A DNA stretch of 32,406 nt from Allomyces macrogynus ATCC 38327. Its lineage: Eukaryota; Blastocladiomycota; Blastocladiomycetes; Blastocladiales; Blastocladiaceae. Position numbers and translations under genes: made by a program. The stretch spans positions 121,825 through 154,230 of the forward strand of contig GG745357.1 in the NCBI GenBank assembly GCA_000151295.1. Direction: 5' to 3'. The notes beneath the pieces were generated by a model, which was not told where the DNA came from, did no database searches, and worked only from the letters and a program-made list of their open reading frames with translations. Position 1 is the stretch's first letter. Each line of letters opens with the position of its first letter. Shown here in pieces: positions 19,919 through 29,910 of this stretch.

Positions 19919-20891
19919 TCTGTTCCTCCATCCTTTCATCTCTGCGCGGGGCGCGCACGCCACGTATCTGGAGCGGCCCACGCCTGCCGTCGAGGGTATC
20001 GCAATGGAGGACGCGTGCTGCGAAGAGTGCTTGTCACGCGGGAGTATCCACGTCCGCATCCGCTCTCGCGTCCCTCCACACTGCCGTCAAACTAGATGAG
20101 GCGGATGACAGCCTTCACATCGACCTGACTTCAGACACCATGCATGCCGCTGATGGCCTTCAATGCCACCATATTTGTCGAGCTCGTGGCATCGAGTCAA
20201 AACGGCCCGCGACTGCCATTCCGACCTGGGTTTCCGCCGAACCTGTCCCTGCTCGGGCTCCGAGAACCGGGTGCGAAGCACAGAGTGCGAGACGCGACCG
20301 TGTCACGCCTCTCTCACGTTGTGCACGCGGACGTTGGGCGCTGGCCGGTGAGTCAGCGTCGCGAGCGCAGCCGGCCGGCCCGTTTGGTTTCACGGCTGGT
20401 GCAGACCACATGCCACGGCCCGGCCGACATCACCACACGATGCAGCACAACCGCACCTGCACTCCCACGGCCACCACGACGCCGGCGGCACCGACGCACC
20501 ACCATCGGAGCGACGACGACGGCGCGCACGGCCGCCACCTGCAGCAGCAAGCGCACCTCACGCACGCGCTGCGCCCTTGCGCCCCACCGATCTTGTCTCG
20601 TCATTGGCGCCGCTCGCGGCTGTCCACCCGTCGGCGCGCCAGCTGCGATCACCACCTTGGCGCCGAAGAGTGTAGCCCCGCCCCGCCCCACGACGACGAC
20701 GCTCGCTCGGACCGTGCCGACTGCCGTGAGCCTGTCGCCGCCACTGCCGAATCCGCGCACAGGTCCTCCGCTGGCAACCCACCGGCCCTGCCGACAGCGC
20801 CCCCGCACCGCGATCCCTGCTGGCTCGGCCAGTTCCGACGCCGCCAGCTTCCCTCCCGACTTGGACCATCACCACGATCACCACCGCCACC
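19919..20891. other. Region upstream of the carrier gene, no gene recognised
   Basis: Long open frames occur on both strands, but they are Pro/Ala/Arg/His-rich translations of GC-rich DNA without domain, splice or start evidence. The last 400 bases are rich in CACC and CCACCG and may be the 5' UTR and promoter of the carrier. No RNA gene was seen. Confidence 0.4.
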
Positions 20892-22256
20892 ATGTCCCCA
20901 CCAACCGCCACGCATCCGCACCCGGCCGCGCCGGCATTACCGCACCCGAGGTCCATGCCCGCGCTCGGTGCCGTGGGCCCCGTCCATGCCGTGCGCGCCT
21001 TTCTCTGGTACCTACGCCTGCCACGATCCTTTAATCCTCGCGCCGCCGCTTCCAGCCCCTGATCCCGATCGCTTGCGTCGCGCTAGGAGACACGAGCGGC
21101 TGCGCAACTCGCTCGCGGGCGGTGCCGCCGGCGCCGGCGCCTCGTTTCTCACGTGTCCGCTCGACGTGGTCAAGACGCGGGCTACAGCACTCGCCCAAAA
21201 TACGCGGGCACGTTGCACGGTTTGCGCACGATTTGGACCGAGGAAGGGTACCGCGGCTGGTACCGCGGACTCAACGCGACGATGCTCGGGTACTTGCCGA
21301 GCTGGGCGATTTATTTCACCGTCTACGAGGAGACCAAGAGGCTGCTCTACGCCTTCTCGGACGGGTACCCGCCGGAGGTGGACGGGCACCGCGACGGGTC
21401 GAGCCACGGGAGCGCGCCGGCGTTGGCGACGGCGGTCGGAGCCGCGCCCGCGACGAGGGCCGACGACGCGCCACCGACGCAGGGAAGATTGTCCCCGGGC
21501 ACGGTCAATGTCCTGAGTGCAATGGCAGCGGGCGTCATCTCCACGACCGCGACGAATCCGCTGTGGGTCGTCAAGTCGCGGTTCATGGTACTACCGATTC
21601 CCATGCCTCGGTCTGGCCGTTTCGGACTGGAACTGACCCTCTTCCTTTTCCTTCGCCATCGATAGACGCAGTCCGAGCACACGACCTACAACTACCGGTC
21701 GATTTGGCACGCTTTCTACCAAATCTACACGCACGAGGGTGTGCGCGGGTTCTACAAGGGGCTCGGCACGTCCTTGCTCGGCGTTTCGCACGCGGCCGTG
21801 CAGTTCCCGCTCTACGAGCGCATCAAGTACATTCTGCACTTCAAGTCCCTGGACCAGTTCCACGAGAACGTGCATCACCGCGAAAAAGTGGCAACACACC
21901 ATATTCTCGCGGCCAGTGTCCTGTCCAAAATGGTCGCGAGCATGATCACGTACCCGCACGAGGTACGACGCGGAACTCACCGTCCCGATCTTCTCCACCC
22001 AACGGTCATCTGACTTTCATCTTCTTCCCGTCGCCGTTAGGTCATTCGCACCAGGCTGCAGGTCCAGACGCACCCGATCCGGTACCACTCGATCCGACAT
22101 TGCGTGCGCGTCGTGCTGCACGAGGAGGGCCCGCGCGCGTTCTATCGCGGTCTCGGGACCAACTTGTTCCGCACCTTGCCCAACTCGGCTATCACGCTCT
22201 TCACCTACGAGCGGCTCGCCAAGTTGCTCGAGGTCTGGTCACACGTGGATCCGTAA
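20892..22256 (+). CDS. Mitochondrial carrier, NAD+/folate-FAD type (two frameshifts)
   Basis: Exons are 20892-21007, 21087-21587, 21666-21962 and 22041-22256; after removal of two extra bases the product is 375 residues. Three carrier repeats are visible with signatures PLDVVKTR, PLWVVKSRFM and PHEVIRTRLQ. Diagnostic contact helices are GYLPSWAIYFTVYE, GVSHAAVQFPLYE and PNSAITLFTYE, closest in memory to the Yia6/plant NDT NAD+ carriers and the related SLC25A32 group. Expected place: mitochondrial inner membrane. Between 21178 and 21205 the frame slips twice: VVKTR, LQHSPK and YAGTLHG are in three frames. One extra G in GGG and one extra A in AAAA explain both. A low-complexity loop lies between the first and second repeats. 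The exact substrate is inference. Confidence 0.85.
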
Positions 22257-22662
22257 CCGACGCCTGATTACCCCTCCTTCCCTCCCTCACCGAACCAACC
22301 GTTTTCCCGCCCCTCCTCGGCCTCCTCCTGCGAATCAGGCTCGCTCCCTTTTTACGGGCCAATATACGCGCGTGCCGGCGGAGACGGTATGTATGCCGAG
22401 CGCGCGCGTCCGCGTTTGTCGTTTTTGGATTGGAATGTGATTTGCTGCTTCTGCCCCTTTCGCCCCACGTTTGCTGCCTGTTCGCTCGTGTGCGACAAAA
22501 AGTTATGATCATCCTCGGAAATACATGTGCATCAGTCGGCGCCTTGCGCGGTGCCGCCAACGGGACACGAAATCCACAAGTCGCGATGGCACGATTTTCA
22601 TTACAAACCAATGCAAAAGCAGCACGCAGGCCTGACTGTGGCCCCACCAACCCGACCTCCGC
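22257..22662. other. Convergent 3' region, carrier / M16 peptidase
   Basis: About 400 bases between two stop codons on opposite strands, pyrimidine-rich at first and then mixed. It presumably holds both 3' UTRs. No gene, RNA or repeat was recognised. Confidence 0.5.
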
Positions 22663-25600
22663 TTACTCCTGGTCGCCCGCGACCACCGCCAACTCAATCC
22701 CCATCTCCGTAAACCCGCGCTGCACCTCGTCCACCTTGGCGGGCCCCGTGGCCACGACCACCAACGCCGACTCTGGGTCAAACAGCCGCGGCAAGTACTC
22801 GCGGCACGCCTTGAGCACCGTCTCCATATCCACCTTTTCAATCTCATTCAGGAGCCACTGGTGGTAATGCCCGACTTCGGCCGGCACCCCATGCAGAACC
22901 GCCGCCGTGAACGACGCCGCCGCCGCGGCCCGCGGCGAATCCTCGCGGGCCACAATCCCGTACGCGACGGCGGCCTTTGCCGAATCCAGCATCGTCTGAT
23001 CAATCGCCAGTTCCCCGGTCCCTGAAAGCACATCCGCGACAATCGCGCGTGCGCGGGCATACGCCTGCACGACATTATTCGCGCGATAAATCCCGAGCCC
23101 GACGGTGGCCGCATTCGGGTCGGCGGCCAAGTACGCACCGTAGGCCAACCCGGGCCCACGGATCTGTTTCCAGAAAAACCCTTCCATGGTCGAGAAAATC
23201 TCAAACGCAACCTGGACCGCCGCCAAGTCGGCGTGCGTCGCGCCCTCGACGCCGTGCGCGGTCGCGAGAAGGTACCCGGACTCGGTCGCGGGGACGCGCA
23301 CGAGTTTGCCGGCGCCGTCGGTCGATTTGGGCATGCGCCCGAGATCGGACCGGAACGCGGCGGTCGGCGGGACGCGGCCGGTGGCCGGGCCTGCACCGGA
23401 GGTCGGGATCTCGGCAACGACCGCGCGCCACGGGTCGAGGATTGCGGAAATCCCAACGCGCCGCAGGGCGCCGGTGACGTGCACGCGCACCTTGTCCGTC
23501 GCGAGCAGTGCGTCGCGCAGGGCGGTCAAATCGGCCGCGACGGTCTCGTCCTTGGCCTCCAAGCGGGGCACAAGCGCCTGCAGGAACGCGACCTGTTGCG
23601 GCAACGCCAACAGCTTCTGGTTCGACTCGTCCGAGTACAGCAGGGACTTGATCGTCCAGGTGGCCATTTTCATCGCGTCGCGCTTGAGCTGCGGCACGTC
23701 CGCCAACATGTTTTTGGCAATCGTCGTGAGTCGCGTCAAATCAAACACGGCGTCGCGCACGAGCGCGCGAATCCAGTCCACACCCGTCGCGTACTTGTCG
23801 GGCGTGACGCGTAGAGCCACAGTGATTTGCGACTCGTACGCGCCCGCGGCGAAACTAGCGCCGCCCTGTGCGCCGGATCCGGCACCGGCGCCGAAACTGA
23901 CCGTGTCGGCGTTCAGGCCGGCAACAACGGCCTCGTAAGGGACCACGGTCCCGTCGGGTTTCTGGAGTGGCAGCGCGAAGAGGGCCTCGAGGTAGATCGC
24001 AAGGTACATGCGCAAGTGTTTCGGGATGCTCGAACTGTCGAGGACGAGGGCAAGCCCGATAAACTGCGAGTGCGCCGCGTCCAATTGCACGAACACGGGG
24101 AAGTCGCCGTTGTCCGCCACGTACGACGCGACCTCGGTCTGCAAGGGCGAGTCGGCGAACCGTTCCGCGGGCGGAAGTTGTGCCGACTCGACGTGCGGCA
24201 ATTCGGCATCTAGCGCGGCGATCGGGAACCCTTCAATGATTTCCGCGGGCACCGGTGAGTCGTTGGCGGCAATTGCCGCGTCCACTTCCGCCTGTCGCTT
24301 GGCCAGATCCTCGGGGTCCTCGAGACGCTTGGCGACGCGCTCGGAGTCAGCTGCGGCGATTTCGTCGGCGCGGGCCGCCGACGGGGTGGCGAGGAGCGTG
24401 ACGCGCGGTGCGTCGACGAGGTGTGTCTTGAGCAACTCGGCCCACTCGGCGGGTTCCACGGCGAGGAGTGCCTCGTGCAGCCGATTCTCATCGACATAGT
24501 CGAGCAAGTCAGCCGCGGTGTCGCGGTCGCCGTAGAGATGGTGTGCGATCACGCCCGCGGCAAACATGTAGCTCGGGTCGGACTCGGCCTGGTTGAGCGT
24601 GCGCAGGCGGCGCAGGTCCAAGACCGACTTCATCCGGGCGGCATCAATCTCGTGGTCGCGCAGGACGGCGAGGACTTGGTCGGGCACGGACGCGAGTTTC
24701 TCGGTCGCGACCGACGACAGGATCAGGGTCATGGAGGTCTCGGCAAACGAGTTTTGGTAGTAGGCCACGTCTGTGGCCACGGCGTCGTCGCACTCGACAA
24801 ACGCCTGTTGCAGGATGGCGATCGACGAGTCGGTCAGGTACATGAGCAGCGCGTCAAGCTTGGCGAGGGCCAACGCGTCGCCGATCGCCGGACCGCGCCA
24901 CGCCATGTAGACGGACCCCATTGACTCGTCCTCGTCCGGGAACAGCAGTGTTTCCGTGACCGACTCCTCGAGCGGCTTGATCGGCTTGCCGACCCACGGG
25001 CGCGGAATTTCGGGAAGCGGGCCCTTGGCGGCGATCTTGTCCTCGAACGGGACGAGCGCATCGAGCACGGCCGCCTGGTCGACTGTACCGGTGATCACGA
25101 GACACAGCGTATCTGGGCGGTAGAACCGCGCATGATACTTGCGAATCTGATCGATATCGAGTTCGCGCAACTTGCGCATCAACCCGCCCGTTTCGGAGCA
25201 GTACCCCGACGGCGGCGGGTAGAGCAACTGCAAAAGCCGGTGCGAGGCCAAGTCCTCGGGCGTGTTTTCGCGGCCCTGCATCTCCGAGTAGACGACGCCG
25301 CCGTCCTCGCCCTTGCCGTTCACGTGGTAGACTTCGGTCGTGTAACCCGTCTCGGTGAGCGTCGGGTAGAGGACATGGTCGAGGAAAATGGGCAGGATTT
25401 GCCGAAACCCGGCGGAGCCGGCGGTCGTGACCGTGTAGGCCGTATGGTCGGTCGCGGTCCACGCGTTGGTGCCGCGCGCGCGCGCGCGGTTGGCAAGCGT
25501 GTCGAGGACGCCCTTGTAGGGGTAGTCTTCGGATCTATGAACAAGGGGCGTACTTTGGTCAGCGGCTGATTACACGCAATGTGTGGACGCGACCAAGACG

Positions 25601-25858
25601 CGTCGAATCAATCACCGCGCGCATAACGGACCCGAGGAAGATCAAGTGCTCGAGCGTGTGCGGCAGCCCCTTGTCGATCAAGTCGTCGGATTCCTCGGTG
25701 GGCAGCGCAAAAAAGCCGTTGACGAGCGGCGTGTCGACGTGCACAAAGGCGACCTCGAGCCCGGTGCGCGGGCTGCGGAACTTGGTCACAGGCACGTCGT
25801 AGGACGTGACAACGTGCTGAACGAGGTCAAACTGCGCGTGCTCGGCCGGGGTGGTCAT
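22663..25858 (-). CDS. M16 zinc metallopeptidase, yeast YOL098C (SDD3) type
   Basis: Two exons (25858-25632 and 25534-22663) give 1032 residues, close to the yeast homologue (about 1037). The inverted zinc motif HTLEH is at residues 67-71, followed across the intron by FLGSEDYPYKGVLD. The distal Glu lies in GVVYSEMQGREN (about residue 160). The first catalytic domain is followed by inactive M16-like domains with KYHARFYRPD, VFIQLDAAH-like and C-terminal SFTAAVLHG segments. These proteins are pitrilysin-family peptidases with a two-halves clamshell fold; the cellular substrate is unknown. No transit peptide is evident at the short N-terminus, so a cytosolic site is likelier than a mitochondrial one. 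The frame is intact, with strong G/C third-position bias. The donor GTCCGT was chosen because it restores the conserved FLGSE. Confidence 0.9.
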
Positions 25859-27340
25859 GGTGGTGGTTGCTTGGTCCAAGAAGCGGGCCGGGAGGAAGGA
25901 CGGTCGCGACAAGAACGCGGCCAGGGCCACACAACGAGGACGGCACAAAGACGTGGCGACGCGACCAGGTAGCGGTCAAGGTACGGGACGGGCGCGTCAC
26001 GCGTTGAGGCAGTGGTCGGCGAATATCGCGGTGGTGGCGACGGAGCTGACAGTGGTCGTCGGGGCCGTCGTGGTGGAAGTGCTTGTGGTCGGCTCCTTTG
26101 TGACGTGTCCGTGATCAATCCCATCTGACCTCATTTTCACACCAGCAAATAACGGCAGAAGGTGGAGAATGGTGGAGAATGGTGTGTCATGGTGCTGCAG
26201 CGAGAACGTGACCGCGTCGCCAATGGACGCCACCGCATGCCTTCATCCACCGCCACCATCTCCGCCGTCACTTTCGAGAGACGCGCGCGCCGCCGGCCGC
26301 ACTGCGCCCATACCGCACAGCGACTTGCTGCATTCGCTGCCCACGACTGGCTCCGGGCCTCTGCCGTCGCGTCCGCAAGCGGGGTGGATGTGTATCTTGC
26401 TCATCCATCCTCGCGTCGGCAGTGACCGTGGCGAGCAGATCCAGGACGATCCAGGACGAGACATGCGTGATGGTGGCCGTGGCGATGGAGCAGCGTCAGC
26501 GCGGTGGTGGAAGCGGGGCACCCGCTGCGCTCATCGCGGCCCGAAATCGCGCCACGAACGGCCGCGCTGGCTGGGTGCACGGTGGCGACAGCGCGACGCG
26601 TAAGCGTGCAGGACGTGCGCTGGCACGCAAGCGGCCGCTCATCGCAGTCCCCTCACCCTTGTCGTCACCAGCGCACGTTACGCGACCTTGGCTTTCTCGC
26701 TCTTGTTGGACATGGATGTGTGCATGTTGTCTTGTTGCATTTTTGGGCCGGTTTTGCAGATGCACGTTTGCGCCTGGTTCATGCCACGCCATGCGGCGCC
26801 CTGGGGCCTCGCCCTGACCTCATGATCGCGCACGGACCCAGACCAATCGCGCAAGCAAGCAACATGTCGTCCACATTTTCGCGGGACCGACCCCGCCAGT
26901 CGGCGTGCGGGTCGGTTCATTTCCCTTTCGCCCCTCTCGTCGCTCAATCCCTTGCAGCGCGCGGTGGTGTCGCCGCGGCGGGGGAGTGGCGGCTGGCGTG
27001 CGCGTGCGCGCTTCCATAACGTCCCTTCGTCCTCGATGCGGCCCAGTCAACCACCACCAATCCTGCCAACGTCGTCGGTCGCCGTCCAAGAGGCCTCGTC
27101 CGCAGGGTGCCGTGATGCGGCGGCGGAGTGCGTGTGTGCATAATTGCCGCGCGCCATGGGCCCCAACCCTTCGTCGAATTCGAACCAGAGAGGGGACGGT
27201 GTGTCGTGTACGCGCGGTCGTCATCCATGTTGGCAGAGAACCAATCATTTACCGCTGCTGCACATTGTATTATTCGGCCGTGATCTCTGGGCCGGCGCCT
27301 CCCACCCTCCTCTTTGGCGGCCTGGGGCACTCCCACTGTG
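25859..27340. other. Long intergenic region, divergent promoters
   Basis: About 1.5 kb between the M16 peptidase start and the core promoter of the HAD gene. Short direct repeats occur (GGTGGAGAATGGTGGAGAATG near 26160; CCAGGACGATCCAGGACGA near 26440). Open frames on both strands lack domains, introns and consistent codon bias. No gene was supported. Confidence 0.45.
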
Positions 27341-27348
27341 CGACACGA

Positions 27349-27420
27349 TATAAAGGCGACTGCCGCGCCTGTACACGCTCCGTCTTTCTCTCTCCCTCCC
27401 CTCTCCCTTTCCCTTTCCTG
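27349..27420 (+). promoter_or_regulatory. TATA box and pyrimidine tract of the HAD gene
   Basis: TATAAA at 27349-27354 is followed by a long C/T tract (about 27380-27420) of the kind often found at fungal transcription starts. The 5' UTR to the ATG at 27669 would be about 250-290 bases. The assignment is from motif and position only. Confidence 0.55.
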
Positions 27421-27668
27421 CCTATCGACTTGCTCGACTCTGCACTTGCCGCGTACCCGGATCTGACAGCCGACTGGTCTCCCTCTCCGCGCGCGCCTGT
27501 CGATTGATCTCGCCCATTGCGAACCGCACCGCTCGCAAGCACCACCTCACTCTCCCGCCGCGCCGACGACGCGTCCGCACTCGCTCATCGCGAATTCGCC
27601 CCGCCACTTCGGGCCACCCACCATCGCTCTCCCCACGCACGCACCGCGACGCGACCTTCTCATTCACC

Positions 27669-29040
27669 ATGACCGGCACCAAGACCGCCAGTGCCGTCGC
27701 GACGACGACGGTGCCGCACGCTGCGGATCCGGCCGTGCACAAGCCCGGCAGCGCTGACGTTGTGAAGCCCGCGGCGATTGACGCGTCGGTGTCCGGCGCG
27801 ATTGCCGACCATTTGCGTCCCAACGACGCCGACGCGGCGACGACGCAGGATCCGCTCAAGTTCTCCGTCTCGGCGGGCGTTACCGCAGCGCCGTCGAAGC
27901 AGACGCGGCCGGTCGCGGAACTGGACGGGGTTCCGCTGCCGAAACTGCCGATGCCGGTGAAGCCGCGCGCATACCTGTTGTTTGATATTGATTCCACGCT
28001 GTACGTATTCCGCGCGCCGATGGATGGATGGGCTCGGGACGTATCGCTCACCCTCACTCCCCCGCTATAGGTACTCGGACCACACGGGCGTCGGCAAGCG
28101 CATGCATGAGCTGATTGTAAAGTACATGCACGAGGTCGTGGGGTTGCCCGTGGACGAGGCCGACCGGCTCGGCAAGCAGTACTACAAGGAACTCGGGCTC
28201 GCGATTCGCGGGCTCGTAAGGTACCACCACGTGGATCCGGCTGATTACGACAAGCACGTCGACCAGGCTGTCGAACACGATAAATTGATTCACCGCGACG
28301 ACAAGTTGCGCGCCGCGCTGGCCCGCGCGAAACCGGATGTGGTCCGGTGGACGTTTACGAATGCGGGGCTCGTGCATGCGGCGCGGTGCTTGCGCCGGCT
28401 CGAGGTGGAGGAGTTTTTCCATGGCATGGTACGTTTTCTGCGTCGCGATTGGTCGCGTTTGGTGGATGGATTGGGCGAGATCTCACGCGTATCTCGACGG
28501 TGATAGACCTACTGCGACTACACGATCCCGAACTTTGCGTGCAAGCCGGAGACCCCCTTCTTCGAGCAAGTCCTCTCGGACCTGCACGCGTCGGCGCACC
28601 CGGATACGCCCGTCTACTTTGCCGACGACTCGCTGCTGAACCTCGGCGCCGCCAAGAAACTCGGGTGGCACACGATCTGGGTCGACGCCAAGCGCGAGGG
28701 CCTGTCGGACGAAGAACGGGCCGCTCTTCCACCCGCACCCGAGTTTGTCGACCACGCGATCGGCGCAATTGCCGAGATTGCCGGTGTGCTCCCGGACCTG
28801 TTCTATGCGGGTTCGCGCGCAGGATCGACGCGGTCGCGGTCATCGTCGGTGTCGGGGAAAGTCTCGAAGCGGCGGCCGGGCGTCCTGTCCAAGATTGCCG
28901 CGTTCATGGCGAGTTGCACGACGGGGAGTGCCGGCCGGGCCGTGCGCGACGACGCGCATAAGGTGAAAGCACCGGAGAAGCCGGTCGTCGAGCCGGCGAC
29001 GGTCGAGCCGGTCAAGACGGTCGAGGCCGTGGCTGCGTAA
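27669..29040 (+). CDS. HAD-family nucleotide 5'-monophosphatase, SDT1/PHM8-like
   Basis: Exons are 27669-28000, 28071-28428 and 28507-29040, giving 407 residues in phase. HAD motif I is FDIDSTLY (nucleophile Asp106, acid Asp108), directly followed by SDHTGVG as in pyrimidine 5'-nucleotidases. Motif II is TFTNAG, motif III is in FACKPET, and motif IV is YFADDSLLN. All catalytic residues are present. Yeast relatives dephosphorylate pyrimidine monophosphates (Sdt1) or lysophosphatidate and nucleotides (Phm8). The protein is longer than those (about 280-320 residues) because of about 100 low-complexity N-terminal residues and a C-terminal basic plus Pro/Val/Glu-rich tail. The N-terminal extension does not look like a clear targeting peptide. 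The first donor is GTACGT at 28001, chosen because it restores DSTLYSDHTG. Confidence 0.92.
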
Positions 29041-29481
29041 GTGTGCGAGTCCGATACGGAGCACGTCGGGACGCGACGCGACGCGTGGGGGGCCGTGCGC
29101 ATATCATGATCTACCTCGACCTTCTCCACCCACCCGCAAGGGGTCCCCGGCGGACCTCGGATACCTTGGCGGTGGGGTGGGGGGCGGTGGCCCTGAAGAC
29201 GCGTGTCGCGGACCGAGTCATGCTCGTGTCCGTGTCGGCTTGTTCCTTTTTCATTTATTCCCAAGACTTTGCACAGATGTTGAGTGAGGAGGGCGTGGAC
29301 GGGGGATCCCTTGGGGCTAGACAGGGGGACCTCCTTGTATATTGATTGCTATTGCCGTTCTTTGGGCGCGTTGTGAAATGAATTTCTTTGCATGATTGGA
29401 ATAGAGTCGAGGTCGATTCGATTGGGCTTGACGATGGCATTCCACACGGGAACGACTTAACAAAAAAGTCACGTGCAGCAT
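29041..29481. other. Intergenic region between the HAD gene and tRNA
   Basis: A GC-rich first half includes a short GACGC repeat near 29081, followed by a more AT-rich stretch from about 29330. No gene was recognised. Confidence 0.5.
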
Positions 29482-29555
29482 GTCCGCGTGGTCTAGTCGG
29501 TTATGACGCTTGTCTCACACACAAGAGGTCTCCAGTTCGAATCTGGACGCGGACA
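29482..29555 (+). tRNA. tRNA-Val (anticodon CAC)
   Basis: A full cloverleaf can be drawn: acceptor stem GTCCGCG/CGCGGAC, a D arm with GTCGGTTA in the loop, anticodon stem CTTGT/ACAAG with loop CTCACAC (anticodon CAC, reading GTG), variable AGGTC, and T arm TCCAG-TTCGAAT-CTGGA. The discriminator is A. No intron. A- and B-box-like sequences are internal, and a TTTT at 29594-29597 could stop RNA polymerase III. GTG is a favoured Val codon in the GC-rich genes nearby. Confidence 0.95.
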
Positions 29556-29910
29556 TCACGAGTTTGGTCTTTCACGTCGTTTAATTTCGTGCCTTTTCGA
29601 GTCCGCATGGGATTCTGTGCTCATTTTTTTGCCACACAAGCGGTCATGGAACTTGATGGGGATGGAGCCGTGCTGCATCGCGCTGCATGCGGTCAAAATT
29701 GTATGTTTTGTGAGAACCTCTACATTTCACGTCGAAGTCCAATGATGGATTCCACGCCCAGGTGTTTTTGAAATGAGGAGTGCAAGCAAGCCCCTTTGCC
29801 CAAGCCCAAGAAAAAACCGCGATACTGACCACACCTCCCCAGCGTCGCTGCTAAAATTATGTATGTATCAAGAAGTGCGTGCACTCCCACTCCACCACCT
29901 CACTGCAGTC
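29556..29910. other. Intergenic region downstream of tRNA
   Basis: Composition is mixed and less GC-rich than in the genes. It contains a T-run near 29625 and the presumed 3' UTR of the channel gene. No gene was recognised. Confidence 0.5.

Noticed and set aside
19492..21516. 674-codon plus-strand frame running into the carrier gene
   Set aside because: It crosses the decayed CFAP61 copy and the carrier intron in a frame unrelated to the carrier motifs. Composition is only Pro/Arg/His-rich.
22977..25569. Several plus-strand frames antisense to the M16 peptidase
   Set aside because: The minus strand carries the full peptidase with the HxxEH motif. The plus-strand frames are overlapping shadows.
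25859..27340. Additional gene between the M16 peptidase and the HAD gene
   Set aside because: Frames are short and Arg/Pro-rich, with no splice-compatible chain and no recognisable domain.
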